Assembly (NCBI RefSeq): GCF_950295315.1
Contig: NC_080172.1
Location: 76,961,118 to 77,025,117 of the forward strand
Reading direction: 5' to 3'
DNA length: 64,000 nt
DNA from: Erinaceus europaeus
Lineage: Eukaryota; Chordata; Mammalia; Eulipotyphla; Erinaceidae
A model generated the notes under the pieces. It searched no databases. It worked only from the letters and a program-made list of their open reading frames with translations, and was not told the DNA's origin. Every line of letters begins with the position of its first letter. Positions within the stretch are counted from its first letter, which is position 1. Shown piece by piece: positions 10,285 to 22,689 of this stretch. Made by a program: the position numbers and the translations under genes.

Positions 10285-10440
10285 TTTTTTTTTCCTCTAT
10301 TGAGGGAATTGTTATTGAGGGACTAATGCTTTATAGTCAACAGTACATACAATCAACCATTACACAAGTGAGTAAACTTGTAGATTCCTACCCCCAAACC
10401 AGAAGCTGCCTCAGCCAATATTAGAGAAAAAGGCAGGTTG
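10285..10440 (-). mobile_element. L1 3'-end fragment
   Basis: TTGAGGGACTAATGCTTTATAG and TCAACAGTACATACAATCAA match the reverse of the repeat at 42036-42315. Confidence 0.6.
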
Positions 10441-10556
10441 TCCCCTCTGAGCCATGCCTAATTTTCAGTCTTGTGAGTAAAATAAATATTTCTTTTATTT
10501 ATGGCACTAAGTTAAGGAGTAACTTATTATGCAGCAACAGAAAACTGAAACACAGT

Positions 10557-11045
10557 TCTTAAGAGTTGCCAAAACATATGCACACCTATGTTCATAGCTG
10601 TATCATTTACAATAGCCAGAGAGTGGAAGCAACCTAAATGCCCATCAAAAGATGACTAAATAAAGAACTTTTGGGATGTATGCTCCCTGTGATACTACTT
10701 TGCAATAAAAAAGATGATATTGTGTCCTTTGGGGCAAATTGGATGAAACTGGGGGTTGGTTATGCTTACTGAAATAGTAAAAGGATAAAAGACAACTACT
10801 GGATATTTTCACTCTTATGTGGAATCTGGATAACTGATACACTTAAACTTGAAAAAAAAAAAAAAGAAGTAAATGACTTCTAAGATTTCAGAGAACTATG
10901 GTGGTTATCTTTGGGAGATGGGAAGGTGGAGGCACAGAACTCTGGTGGTTCTGGCACAGAACTCTGGTGGTGGGTATGGTGTGGAACTATACCCAGTAAT
11001 CTTATAATCTTGTAACCCGTTATTAAGTAAAAAATGAAAATAGGA
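10557..11045 (+). mobile_element. L1 ORF2 C-terminus and 3'UTR
   Basis: AATAGCCAGAGAGTGGAAGC and CTAAATGCCCATCAAAAGAT are the end of L1 ORF2; CTCTTATGTGGAATCTGG follows, then the 3'UTR with GGTGTGGAACTATACCC. No long frame remains. Confidence 0.8.
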
Positions 11046-11301
11046 AAGAATTTCCCAAGCTTTGGTGTAATTCTTAACACTTTTATTTTTCTCATGTCTG
11101 AGATCTAATCCATCGGTGAATTCTAACAAGACATATCTAGAATCTGACCTCCCCTTACCACCTCCACTGCTATTAACTTTCACCATCACTCTTCATGTGA
11201 GATAGTTTACTAGCTGCCCAAGAAGTCTCCCTATTTTCAGCCCTACTCCTCTTCAATCTAATTCTCAATACATCAGCCACAGTTATTTTATGAAAATTTA
11301 A

Positions 11302-11462
11302 GTCAGGAGCTAGATTACTCACCCAGTAGGAAATATATCTTATTATGCATGAGTTCAAGTACTGCACTACATGGGAATATTATTACATGAAAAAAGCTAC
11401 AAGGATGAAGTACTGCTATCGCATCTCTCCTCTGTGTTTCTATCTGAAATAAAATTAAAAGT
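11302..11462 (+). repeat. SINE family E
   Basis: CAGGAGCTAGATTACTCACC head and TTTCTATCTGAAATAAAATT tail. Confidence 0.5.
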
Positions 11463-11464
11463 TT

Positions 11465-13550
11465 GCTTATGGAAGTGGCCCAAGTTTGAGGCTGGCTCCC
11501 ATCACACTGGAGAAAAACTTCAGTACCAGGGTGTTTTTCTGTTTATACTTTTGTCTCTCTTTCTCTGCCCAAAGCAGTGAAGCCAGTGAGAGAGAGAGAA
11601 AAAAAAAAAATAGCTGCTATATAATATCACAATAATGGAAAAATTGCTTGAGTTTTCATTGGGATATATAGGAATGCAAATGCTGTAATTTTTTTTCCCC
11701 AAGAAAAAAACCCATTTCATTATTTCAAATTTTGCTTCATTTCCTCTTTTATGTTAAATAAGGATGCCTATATTTGTCAAAAAAAAAAAAAAAGGATATG
11801 AGTTTCCTTTTAGCCTCCTGCCTTCCCTGCTCCCCCCATTTGCAATTCACAGTTTTATTCATCATGTGGTTATTTCCCAGAGCCATGTACTGGAGCTTAC
11901 TTCAGTTCTGAAGAAATGCTTTAGAACAGGTCGGGAAAACCCCCCTTCACTTTCTAGGAACATTGGCAGCTAGATGATAGGCCTTAGGTAACTGGTCCTT
12001 CATTGAAATTCTGACGTTGACTTATATTTAAGTGTTTCAGAGTCAGAAAGTATAAAAATATGATGTTTTTACTTCTCACACTCCTGCTCTCCTTTTAGGT
12101 GGTAGGAACCCTGCTAATGTTTCGGGAACCACTCTTCGTCAACTTCAGTCAAGTACTAGAGAGTGGTATGTGCCCCAGACCTGGTCACCGATGGTCATAG
12201 CTACATGATCTGACCTTTGCTGAGTCAGTGAGCATCATCAGCCTTGGAAATTTTACTGATCCTCTTGGGAAAAAGGTAAAAGCTTCCCACTTTGCTAGCA
12301 AAGCTGGGATAGTATGAATTTAGTACTACAGGTGCTCATTAATGCTCACCTAAGGAAAATCTGCTGGAAAATGAAGTTGATACGGTGTCAGTAATTCTAC
12401 TATGGCTGATTAGTGCCCTTAAAGTTTCTTACTACCCATGGTGAGGTTCCTGGCATCACTACAATTTGACACTGGAAGGGGACAGTGACTACTGATGCTG
12501 TTTATACTCAAGAGTAAGTGCTGTTTATTATCTCTACTTGATTTCCCTGCATCCTGAAGAAATACCATAGTCCCATAGCCTCTTGATTAGTGTCAGATTT
12601 TTGCTCATCACTGTCTTTGTCGCCACTAAGAACTATCAACTCACGAAGTATATCTGAGTTAATTTGTGACCCTATTGCCTCCCCCATCAGTGAGGTGATA
12701 CCACATTATGGTCAGAGAATCTTAAGCTCTAAATTTCTCTTGGACTTGGGGATCTTTATGCAGAAGAACAAGGTGTGGATGTCTGTGTTACCTGAATCTG
12801 CTTATTCATAGCAACCTGACATCCCAGGAGAACAATTTGAGATGCCCAAAAGATCTTGCATGCAGAAGATGCTTTCAAAACTATATCAACACATAACAAA
12901 ACTAGTTCAGCTGCATCATGCCCAGCTGATGGTCTTCTGACTGCCCCTGACTGGCAGCATTGCATCTGCAGCAAACTGGAAGCTGTGGTTGCCAGAGGAC
13001 CACAGTAATATTTCTGAGCCTGTTCTGTTTTGCCAGTATCTTGGCTAGTAGTATTCCTGCCAGGACCCTCACTTATCCATTTAAGATCTTCTGGTCTTCC
13101 TGGTCACTCAGGGAAATGTCACAACATAGTGATCTATGAAATCCAAATCTATATTCCTGATACTACACCACCCTTCCTGCTAGAAATCAGCCACAAGACT
13201 AAAGGCTATTAGGGTTTCCTAGAAATGTCTTATTTATGAAAAAATTGCAAAATAACCACAGTTAAAATTTCAGGCAGGTCTCAACTAAAACCAGTGTTCC
13301 TTTCAAAAGGTCACTTTTCAGTTAATTCTTGGGACTTGGATGCATTTTCTCATGGAAATAGTCTCACAGACTATACGAGGATCTCAGGTTGAGCCTTAAA
13401 TATCCAAAGTAGTCATAGTGCCAAAGCACTACATCAAAAGCTCTCAATCACTACCTATCATCATGTTTCTATAGCAAAACACATTTGTAGCTCCAGCACA
13501 TGGTTCTGAGAACACATTTTACAAACCTTGCATTCATCCTAGCAATGTAA
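11465..13550. other. long intergenic stretch, unassigned
   Basis: A CT-rich patch near 11540-11610 and a poly(A) at 11780-11793. The 12100-13210 part is balanced in base composition and has many short frames with stops; it may be decayed coding or retroviral sequence, but I recognise no domain. Confidence 0.4.
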
Positions 13551-13559
13551 AAGAACTAT

Positions 13560-13670
13560 GTCTGATCATTCACTTTACCCCACAAATATTTATTGATTAT
13601 TTGTGGCAGGCACTACTCTAGGTGCTAGAGGTACAGTGTTAGACAAAGCTCATTCCCTAAAGGTTCTGGA
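13560..13670 (+). repeat. ancient dispersed repeat fragment
   Basis: CACAAATATTTATTGATTAT then GGCAGGCACTACTCTAGGTG and a GATACAG-like motif, a common old mammalian repeat core. Family not assigned. Confidence 0.45.
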
Positions 13671-13984
13671 ATGGGGACAGAAGGTCAGCTGTCTCCAGAA
13701 TGGTCAAAATAATGAAGAAAGGAGAATCTGATGGCTTCTTTGAAAATGGCTGTTGTGTCTCAAAAGAAAATTTCCATTTTTACTCTTGAAATAAGAAATT
13801 GGGACCCTCAAAATGTGTTTTCTAATTTCATGATGTTTAGTTATAGTCTTCACTTAAAATACATTGCATTACATTTAGCTGAACCCCAAATGGACTAGAA
13901 GTAGATTATGGGAAGCACCGTGAGTCTGAATCAAGCTTGACAGGGTTATGTTTCCTACCCTTTCTTTAACAAGCCATTTATTTT

Positions 13985-14435
13985 TTAAATTTAATTAATA
14001 GTGGTTCACAAGACTGTCAGATTACAGGGTATAGTTCCACCCTACATCTACCACCAAAGGCCTATGCTCCCACCCTCGCAGTGATAATGGCTATAGTTAC
14101 TTATATGGTTCTCACAAGCTCTGAGAGATAGTTTGCTTACTTCTGGGTTGTTGATTTTGTGTGTTTTGCAAATTTATATGTATCACATCTATAGATGCCA
14201 CATAAGTGTGAAACCATCTGGTTAGTTTTCATCTCTTTACTTAATTTTGCTAAGCATAATCACCTCCAGATCCATCCATTTTTGTCCCAAAGGACACAAC
14301 ATCATCTTTTGTACTGCAGAGTAGTATTCCATATGTTTTTTTTTTCTTTAATCCAGTCATCTACCAATGGATATTTAGGCTGCTTCTACTCTTTGTCTAT
14401 TGTGAATAATGCAAAATTGACTACCTTTAAGTGGA
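13985..14435 (-). mobile_element. L1 ORF2 3' region and UTR fragment
   Basis: Reverse-oriented CACCTCCAGATCCATCCATT, AGTAGTATTCCATATG and CCAATGGATATTTAGGCTGC are end-of-ORF2 landmarks; the left end carries the UTR GGTATAGTTCCACCCTACA. Confidence 0.8.
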
Positions 14436-14944
14436 AGCTTTTGAGTCAGTTCACCTAAGCTCTGGTAGTACATGCTTCCTTCTTTCCATAACTGAGCACC
14501 CTACTACAAGACTAACTGTACAATGGAGTTTGCATATTTACTTCACTGTTCATTCTCTCTCATTAATTCACAATGTCCAAAAGTACTACTAAATTTAAAG
14601 GAATTTTGACAATTTTCAACAATTCATTGCTACTTATAAAGTGATCTTTTAGGATTATCCTCCTCATATTTTTGTATGATGTTAAATAATGATTAAAAAT
14701 GTTTTTTTGTAAGGAAAAAAAAAAGATTTAAGAATAACAATTGTCTATGACATTTTATACCTGCTCCTTTTCTTTCTTTATAGTTTTAATTATATGGATT
14801 AAAATTCACATTCACATATATTTTGGGAATCTGTGAAATGTAAAAATAATATCCAGTGACCTGCTAATGACATTAGTAGACTGTGAGTTTCCTTATGGTA
14901 GGGAATGACTGTTCAGCTGAAGCATGAATGATAAAAATTAGGCA

Positions 14945-15095
14945 AGGGCCCAGGGAGATGGATCAGCAGTTAACCTTATGCCTTGCACATGTGAGGTCCT
15001 GGACTTGATCCCTGGCACTATACAAAATGGCAAAGTAGTACTCTGGTATCTCTTATCTCTCACACATAATAAAATAAAGAATCTTAAAAACATGT
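14945..15095 (+). repeat. SINE family E
   Basis: GGGCCCAGGGAGATGGATCA head, GGACTTGATCCCTGGCAC B box, and TCTCACACATAATAAAATAA tail. Confidence 0.7.
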
Positions 15096-15099
15096 TAAT

Positions 15100-16140
15100 A
15101 ATAATAACATTTAAGAACTATGCAGCTATCACTCAGAAATTGACTTGGGCCTTCAGTATAAGGTTATCACAGTTTTCTATTGACCTGGCAGCAGAATAAG
15201 CCAAGCAGCCTCTTAAAGACAAGAACAAAAATATTTCTGGAATATGTCTGATTAAGATTACAGAAATGTGGCAGACTTGTTGCTGAGAACTCAGGGAACA
15301 GGAGGGCTGGGATCTTCCTCACTTTTGTATTCTCTCAGCTTCCTGGTATGTTACTCAGCCCCATGTCCCCTCCTGCCACTCTCAGCAGTCTAGATGGCAG
15401 ATGAGGCTGTAGTCAAGCTGCAGAGGACAGAGGGCACCCTGCAGACACTTGCAGTTTCTGCCTGAAAGACAAAGACCCACCTCAGGGAATCGGACCTGGA
15501 GAGGTTTAATGGTTTGTAATTTTCTTCTGTGGTTTAAGCAGCAGGTGTCTAGGGGCCTTCCTCCTCCCTCCCTCCCTCTGTTTTTAATAAGAGTTAATGA
15601 AAATAAAACATGTTGACCAAAAAAAATTTTTTAAAGATGGCAGAAGTGAGGAAATTATTTTTGTTTTATTTGGCAATTGTAAATCTGACCTAGACATGTG
15701 TAGAGAGTAGAAAAATCCCTTCCCAAAAAATGTCTATTCCCATGGAAAATGATCTCTTAAAGGTCAGAGACTCAAACAGCATCGCTCTGTCCGTCCCAGG
15801 GCAAGAGCATCTGCCTTCCAAATCTCAGCTCCAGAGACTTAAGAGCATCTAGTTGCCCACCCACAACCAAGCCACCATCATCACTGTGTTCTCCCTCATG
15901 CCAGACCACAAGCCCTAAATGAGAGTGCGTGTGGAAGTGGTTGGGCCTCCTCTCCTTCAATGTCACCATCTTGTAGAAATGGATCTAGAGAAGAGGTGGT
16001 ATTAACATGTGTTTCTCTGTGCCATTTAGGAGTCTGAGTGGAGAACAGCATCTAATTGAAGACAATAGCTCAATGGCCTTTATCCTTGGGAGTTTTCTTG
16101 CTGTGACCTCATTTCTGAATTGAAGGGAGAATAGTCAGCC
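15100..16140. other. intergenic, no identified feature
   Basis: Unique-looking sequence. The 15772-15969 minus-strand open frame has no family resemblance I can support. Confidence 0.4.
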
Positions 16141-16345
16141 AATTCTACTCCGTGTTCTGCCACTTCCAGTTGTGTGACTTTGGACATATAACTGAGTCTC
16201 ACTCTGTTTATTCATACAATTGGCAATAATGTAAAGCCTGCCATTTGAGACTGAGGACTAATGAGTTAACATCTGCACACAAAGCAGGGACATCCCGTGT
16301 GGCATGTAATAAGCAAGCCACGGTGGTAGCTATTCTTCCGGATGA
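16141..16345 (+). repeat. MIR element
   Basis: TTCTGCCACTTCCAGTTGTG, GTGACTTTGGACATATAAC and TGAGTTAACATCTGCACAC in order, as in MIR. Confidence 0.75.
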
Positions 16346-16404
16346 TATTACCAGCGTTTCACTTGTTTGAAGCAATAGCACCTATACTTCCTTCAGCTCA
16401 TTGG

Positions 16405-16587
16405 AGTTTTTTTTTTTATTATTCTTTTTTGTTGCCCTTGCTGTTTTATCATTGTTGTGATTATTATTGCCGTCGTTGTTGGATAGGACAGAGAGAAATG
16501 GAGAGAGGAGGGGAAGACAGAAAGGAAGAGAGAAAGATAGTGGCTGCACCGCCTGTGAAGCCACTCCCCTGCAGGTGGGGAGCCAGG

Positions 16588-16588
<1 letters not shown>
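16405..16588 (-). repeat. SINE family B, head missing
   Basis: TTTTGTTGCCCTTGCTG, GTTGTTGGATAGGACAGAG and CTGCAGGTGGGGAGCCAGGG; the head is replaced by a TA repeat. Confidence 0.88.

Positions 16589-16590
<2 letters not shown>

Positions 16591-16637
<47 letters not shown>
16591..16637. repeat. (TA)n microsatellite
   Basis: Pure TA run directly where the SINE head should continue. Confidence 0.95.
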
Positions 16638-16639
<2 letters not shown>

Positions 16640-16787
16640 AAGAGAACCAAAGATGTAACCATTTATAGGTAAAATAATTCCTGGTGCTCAACCAGATGGC
16701 TGATAAAATTCTAGTCTCTATAAAGTGCTATGTTGACTTTGCCAACATCTTGGATTGTTCTTTCTGTTCAAAATTGAATGACATAGG

Positions 16788-16954
16788 TCTGGGGAGACAG
16801 CACAGTGGCTATGCAAAATGCACAATAGTTATGCAAAAGACTCACATGCCTGAGGCTCCAAAATCCCAGGTGCAATCCCTAGTTCCACTATAGAGCTAAA
16901 CAGTGCTCTTGTTTTTCTCTCTCTTTCTTTCTCATTAAAATAAAATAAATTTTA
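16788..16954 (+). repeat. SINE family C
   Basis: GGTCTGGGGAGACAGCACAG head, GCCTGAGGCTCCAAAATCCC, and a CTCTCTTTCTTTCTCATTAA tail. Confidence 0.8.
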
Positions 16955-17162
16955 GGAAGCTGGTGGTGACACACCTGGTTGAGTGCACATGTTATAATGT
17001 ACAAGGACCCAGGTTCAATCCCCCAGTCCCCACCTGCAAAGGAAAAGCTTCAAGAGTAGTGAATCAGTGTTGCAGGTGTCTATCTGCCTCTCTCCCTATC
17101 ATCCCCTCCCCTCTTAATTTCTGGCTGTCTCTACCCAATAAATAAAGATAATAAAAAATTTA
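16955..17162 (+). repeat. SINE family A
   Basis: GCTGGTGGTGACACACCTGG head through CTGGCTGTCTCTACCCAATA and an ATAAATAAAG tail. Confidence 0.88.
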
Positions 17163-17197
17163 ATAAAAATAAGTAAATTTTAAAAGAAAAATGTTTT

Positions 17198-17760
17198 GGT
17201 GGCCAGGTGGTGGCACACCAGGATAAATGCACATAGTACTAAGAGCAAGGTTTAAGCCCCCGGCTCCCCACCTGCGGGAGAAGTGAAGCAGGCCTGCATG
17301 TGTCTTATCTATCTTTTTTTTTTTGCCTCCAGGGTTATTGCTAGGGCTCAGTGCCAGCACTACAAATCCACTGCACCTGGAGGCCATTTTTCCCATTTCG
17401 TGGCCCTTGTTGTTGTTGTTATTGTTATTGTTGCTATTGCTGTTGTTGGATAGGACAGAGAGAAATCGAGAGAGGAGGGGAAGACAGGGAGGGTGAGAGA
17501 AACATAGATACCTGCAGACCTGTTTCACTGCCCGTGAGGTGACACCTCTGCAGGTAGGGAGCCGGGAACTCAAACTCAGATTTTTGTGCCAGTCCTTGCA
17601 CACTTGGTGCCATGTGAGCTTAACTCGCTGTGTTACCGTCCGCCCCCCCCAGATGTCCGCCCCCCCACCCCTCAGATGTCTATCTTTTTCTCCCTCTATC
17701 TCCCCCATCCCTTCTCAATTCTTCTCTGTCCTGTCCAATTAAGTGAAAAATAATAAAAAG
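17198..17760 (+). repeat. SINE (outer), interrupted by another SINE
   Basis: Left part has TTTAAGCCCCCGGCTCCCCA and the right part resumes at TATCTTTTTCTCCCTCTATC; the family B copy sits between them. Confidence 0.75.
17319..17678 (-). repeat. SINE family B, long form, nested
   Basis: GCCTCCAGGGTTATTGC to reversed head CGCTGTGTTACCGTCCG, flanked by TCTATCTTTTT at about 17308-17318 and 17679-17689. A C-rich run ends the right side. Confidence 0.85.
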
Positions 17761-17774
17761 CTCTGCCATTTTTT

Positions 17775-18010
17775 CTTTTTTATCGCTTTTTGGGGGGCTA
17801 ATGGTTTACAGTACAGTTGTTGACACATCCGAACAGTTTCCCATCTTCCATGATAGGTGTTTGCAGAACACTCTCACCTCCAACTTAAGTTCTTCACTAG
17901 CAGGCCACAGAATCTCCAAACTCTTCCCCACAACTCCCTCCCTTCCTCTTCCTCCCCAGAGCCCTTACTTTGGTGCAGTACACCACAGAGTTAATAACCA
18001 AAATACACAA
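17775..18010 (-). mobile_element. L1 3'-end fragment
   Basis: GGGGCTAATGGTTTACAGTA and CTTTGGTGCAGTACACCAC match the reverse of the 42036-42315 type. Confidence 0.65.
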
Positions 18011-18039
18011 AGAACTCAACAAACTCAGCAATAAAAGAA

Positions 18040-18232
18040 AAAAAAAATCACATTGAGAAATGGAGAGATGATAGGGGCAAAAATCTTCACCAAAGAAGAT
18101 ATTCAAAGGATTGATGGACATTATGAAAAGGAATGCACCTTGTCAGTGACCATCAGATAAATGAAAATTTAAAAAGCAATGAGATAATTACCACTTTACA
18201 CCTGTGAGAATGTCATGCATTAGGAAAGAGAG
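18040..18232 (+). mobile_element. L1 ORF2 internal fragment
   Basis: TTCACCAAAGAAGATATTCA and CAATGAGATAATTACCACTT are ORF2 landmarks; no intact frame. Confidence 0.65.
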
Positions 18233-18234
18233 AA

Positions 18235-20190
18235 ACACTCTCTGCTGGAAAGGTCTTGTTTTACATTGCCCTCTCCATCTTTGCAGGGAGAATCAGTGTC
18301 AGTGTCAGTAGACCAGCCTCCAAAGATAGAAAGGCAGCCTGCTGCAAGAGAGACTGCTAAGCCAAGATGTGCCTCTCCCAGATAAATCAGCTCAGACTAA
18401 CTATGGCTTCACTGCTCCACAAGCCAGCCCCTGGTTGTCACATTTTCACATGAGTGTCTGATAGCAGGCTGCCTACCCAGTTCAGTTTCTCTCCATTCTA
18501 AGATCCTGAAAACCCCAAGAGTTCAGCCTACCAACTCCTCCCAGGCCCTGTATACCCATTGTAGTTTCCACCTCTGTTGGAAGGATTTTGGCAAGATATA
18601 CTTTGGTTTCTAAAACATGGAAAGACCCTAAAGTAAATCATAAATGTGAAGACATTCAGGTCCTTGTTAAAGGAACTAGCTGGAGATGGATGTCTTCTCA
18701 TCCTCCAACTAATGTCAGCGAGTCAGGTGCGTGGGCTCTCAGATACATATTGGGTAACTTTTTTTTTGTTAACATAGGAAGGTGAAAATACTTCTGATGT
18801 GGCAGAGAAAGTCTATTGTCCCCTGGAGCAAACATCACAGAACACTGCAACCCTGATTAGGAGCAAACAGTGATTGTTAAACTGTACATTCCCTAAGGAA
18901 ACATGCAGAGATGGATTCACACTCCAGGAGGGTCTTCCCGGCTTTCATTATCTAGTTCTCTCCATATAGAACAACCTCTTCTGCTGGCGTGCTTACACTT
19001 GTCCTTCAAGACATCTGAGGCTTCTCCCAGAGTTCTTGGTCTTCCTCTCATTCACAGATACACCATGTCCTCATTACCATCGTGTGTCACAGTCTTCATT
19101 TAGAGATTCTTCCGAACATGACCTAAGGATTCAGTTCTCCATGGTGAAGAAAACAGCACAGCTGAGATAAATGGCAAATGACAGAGGGCCTCCACTCCAG
19201 GAATTTCACAAGATGATATCTTATCTCATTTTTCTTTAGAACATGGCAATGTTTGTACTTTTGTTGGAGGTACAAATTAATTATTTTATTGGGCTTTTCA
19301 ACCCTCCCACCAGTTAATTATTGTAGATGGGAATAGCCATGACTACTACCAAGTATGCAGAAACCTGGAGCTTTTGTATGAACAATATTCTCCAAACAAT
19401 GGCATTTCTCAGCTTAAAATCAGGCAACTTACTTTTAAGAAAGGCTATATTATTATTTCCTTTTGTATTCTCTGTTATTCTACTTTGTAGCACCCGAGCT
19501 ACAAAAATATTGTGGCCAAGTGCCAGGATTGTGAAGAATTGCTATGAGAAAGTCAATTTTCCATTCATTAAATGAATGGGTTTTTTGCCTTTTTTTTTTT
19601 TTTTTGCAATGGCCTCCATTGTAGATTGTACCAGGGACTGTGCTAAGCATTCAAAGGGTTAAACAAAATAGTTCCATTCTTTGAAATCATGAAACAGGCC
19701 AGGATGGGCTGATGTTGAACAATAGGTTCATAACTAGAAACTACAATTAGTGTTATATGAGAAAAGTAGAAGACATCATGAGAGTCTATATAAAGGGGAG
19801 GATCTGATTGACTGGTGTTTGCTGAGACTTTATTATGTGTAGTGGTTATGTGATGTTCAGACTCAGCTCTTTGATCTTCAGGAATGAACTCAGGACAAAA
19901 ATGTGTGATTCCACTGGAAGGGTCTTATGACTTATCTGCAGCAGCAACTTCTTCATCTGTCAAAAGCAGAGATAATAATGGCCTCCCTACTTGCTTCAAA
20001 TATGAGTATGAAGAACAATGTCAGATCATGCTGCCTTTTAAAAACACTGGGTGAAAATAGTACTAAATATAAATATTTACAGAAATGAAGATTCAGTCTT
20101 TTGAATTTCAGATTTTTACTCAGCGAAGAGAACTCATTTCTCCAACAATGCCAAAACTAATTATGTCTTATAATTTATAACTTTTTGTTT
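18235..20190. other. intergenic, no identified gene
   Basis: Unique-looking sequence. 19880-20060 has a weak MIR-like order (CTTCTTCATCTGTCAAAAGC). Poly(T) at 19594-19606. Confidence 0.4.
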
Positions 20191-20194
20191 TATT

Positions 20195-20515
20195 TTTATT
20201 TGTGATTTAATATTGATTCATAAGATTATAAAGGGCATAATTGTAATAGGGGTGTAATTCCATACAGTTACTCCCAGCAGAATTCTGTGTCCCATCCACT
20301 CCATTGGAAACTTCCCTATTTTTTTTCTCTCTGGGAGTATGGATCAAAATTCTTTATGGGGTGCAGAAGGTAGGTGATCTGACTTCTATAATTGTTTCTC
20401 TGCTGGACATGGACAGTTGGACATGGGCAGGTCAATCCATATGCCCAGACTGTTTCTATCTTTCCCTAATGGGGTAGGGTAATTTATAATTTTTTTCACC
20501 ATTATAAAAAAGCTA
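20195..20515 (-). mobile_element. L1 3'UTR fragment
   Basis: GTGTAATTCCATACAGTTAC, CTCTGGGAGTATGGATCAAA and GTGCAGAAGGTAGGTGATCT reversed; diverged. Confidence 0.65.
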
Positions 20516-20519
20516 TAGA

Positions 20520-20645
20520 ACTTCCAAGACAGAAAAACTCTCTTCCTACTCTCCATCCCACCTAACCCCTCTTTCTTCTCCCCTAGCCTGGGTTCTTGTG
20601 CACTGTAATATGTGCGCTTAACCAGGTGCACCATGACCTGACCCC
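20520..20645 (-). repeat. SINE head fragment
   Basis: GGGTTCTTGTGCACTGTAAT and GCGCTTAACCAGGTGCACCA; lies between two L1 pieces. Confidence 0.65.
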
Positions 20646-20646
20646 T

Positions 20647-21185
20647 GGACCAGATTCTTTATGGAGTACATAAGTTGGGAGTTCTGACTTCTGTAATTGC
20701 TTCTCTTCTAGACATGGGCATTGGTAGGTCAGTCTCTACTCCTAATGCGTTTTTGTCTTTTTCTAGTGAGGTAGAGCTCTGGATAGGAGAGACTTTGGGA
20801 CTTTGAGGTTGTCTGCCTAGGGAAATCAGGGTGAAATCATAGTAGTATCTGCAACTTGGTGGCTGAAAGGCAGTAAGATATAAGTCAGGACAAACTGTTT
20901 AATATACAGGATGTCAAAGGTAAGAATAGAGCTGATGAAATTTGGGACTTTTGTGTGGGAAGCAGCTAGGAAGTCTATTTTAGGTATGTTCCATGGGCCC
21001 ATGATTTTACTAATTTTTGCCTGAGCCTGATATCTAACATGCAGGTAGAATAAAAATATTGTCCGGTAAGATGGTGTCAGAGTTGAGAATAACACTAGAA
21101 AGCTGGATTAGGACAGAAAGTAGCTCCCAAATATGAGTAAAGAATATAAATATCTTTATCTGTTAACCCCATTGATGTGACCTAG
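20647..21185 (-). mobile_element. L1 3'UTR fragment
   Basis: Reverse of ordered UTR landmarks: GGTAGGTCAGTCTCTACTCC, AGTAGTATCTGCAACTTGG and TTTGCCTGAGCCTGATATC. Confidence 0.7.
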
Positions 21186-21189
21186 GGCC

Positions 21190-22685
21190 CATATATATTC
21201 ATTCATATTTAGCGCAGGAGCTTGTGTGACCTCTGAGTCCCTGTCAGTCTAAGCTTGGTCACACCTAGGAACATTCTAGGGTGCTCTCATTTCAGACTAG
21301 TCTTCCTCAAGTGGCAGAGTAAGTGGACCCAGAGTCCCTTCAGAGACTGGGGCAGTCTCTACCATTGCTGCTCTACAGTAAGGGCAAGGTCTTAAAGAGG
21401 CCTATAAGAGGGCTTAGGATGACATTCCTGATGGAAGTGTAAAATCAACATTTTTTAAAAGCATGTGAAATTATATCAAAATTTAACCTGTTTCCTTTTA
21501 GAATTATTTATATTGCCCAGTCTGCATTTCTTAACCTACTTGATATTTGCTATGTATTTTTCCTTTGTACACTATGTATTTTTTGCATGGACTAAATAAA
21601 TAGATTTGAATTTCAGGTCTATACAAGGCAACATATTAAAAATATTTGTCTTAAAATGTGAAAGCCAGATTTCTAAACAATGACCAGAGACAGACCTTTG
21701 TGGTTTCTCAAAGAAAGATTTGTCAATAGTTTATCTTAATTGTCTTATTCAGTTCTTGGCTCTTTTGCTTGTAAAATGGGATTTGAATATAGATTGAATT
21801 AAAGAATAAATATTTAAACACATTTTGAAATTTGATACATCTCTAAATTGCATTATTTAAAAATAATCTGACTCTTATCAACAACAATATCCTGCAGACT
21901 TCTCAAGAAATGTGATTTATTATCAGCCAAGATTTGAATCCTATCAGAACATTCTCTTTTCATTTGCAAATATATCTTCTATGAGGCCCTTCTGTGATGT
22001 TGGGTTGTTATGAATTATGTTAGAAAAGATTGTTTAAGAAATATTCAATCATTTTATATTTTGAAAAATCACTGGTGGACATTTAGCTTAACATCCCTCC
22101 CAAAGCAGGAATTTCTTCTACAGTCTTGATCAATGCTCTACCTGAATACCTTCCTGTTAAAAGAGTCACTTACTTCTATGGAAACTCAGTTTGTTTTTAA
22201 ACACCATTTGTAATTTTTCTTTATTTATTATAGATGTGGAAGTGTTATGTTGTCTGCATATGTTTACCTAATCACAGCACAGAACTCAGTACAATTCAGT
22301 ATATGTTCACAGCAAGAACAGGTTTGGATTCAATTATTCATTCAACATATATATTAAGTATCTGCTATGTGATTGGGTATTATTTGAATCAATGATGATA
22401 TAAAAAACATGGTTCCTGTCCCAAGAAGTGTTTTTTGTGCAAGTTGGGATGAACTGCACATCCATCTTTACTTTTCTTATTTAAATCTTGATACTGACTA
22501 AAGAGTCATCGTTAAAGTATGTCAGTCTCTTGCCCTTATTCAGCTTTTGTAGTCCTTGCTTTGATAAGGTTAGCTTTGGAGTGAGTGAAGTGTAATAGGA
22601 AGTATGTGAGGAGGGTATCTAAGTCTAGGTAGACACTATTTCATTATGAACTTTTTGGTGTCTTTTTACATCTTTCTACTCGCTT
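21190..22685. other. intergenic, mostly unassigned
   Basis: AT-rich. A second copy of the old repeat seen at 13560 is near 22330-22440 (TATTCATTCAACATATATAT, then GTATCTGCTATGTGATTGGG). Confidence 0.4.
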
Positions 22686-22689
22686 TCTG

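Noticed and set aside
17160..17708. 182-codon minus-strand open frame
   Set aside because: Made entirely of two SINE copies; the SLPTCRG/FSLSYLTT-like wording recurs in every family A/B SINE.
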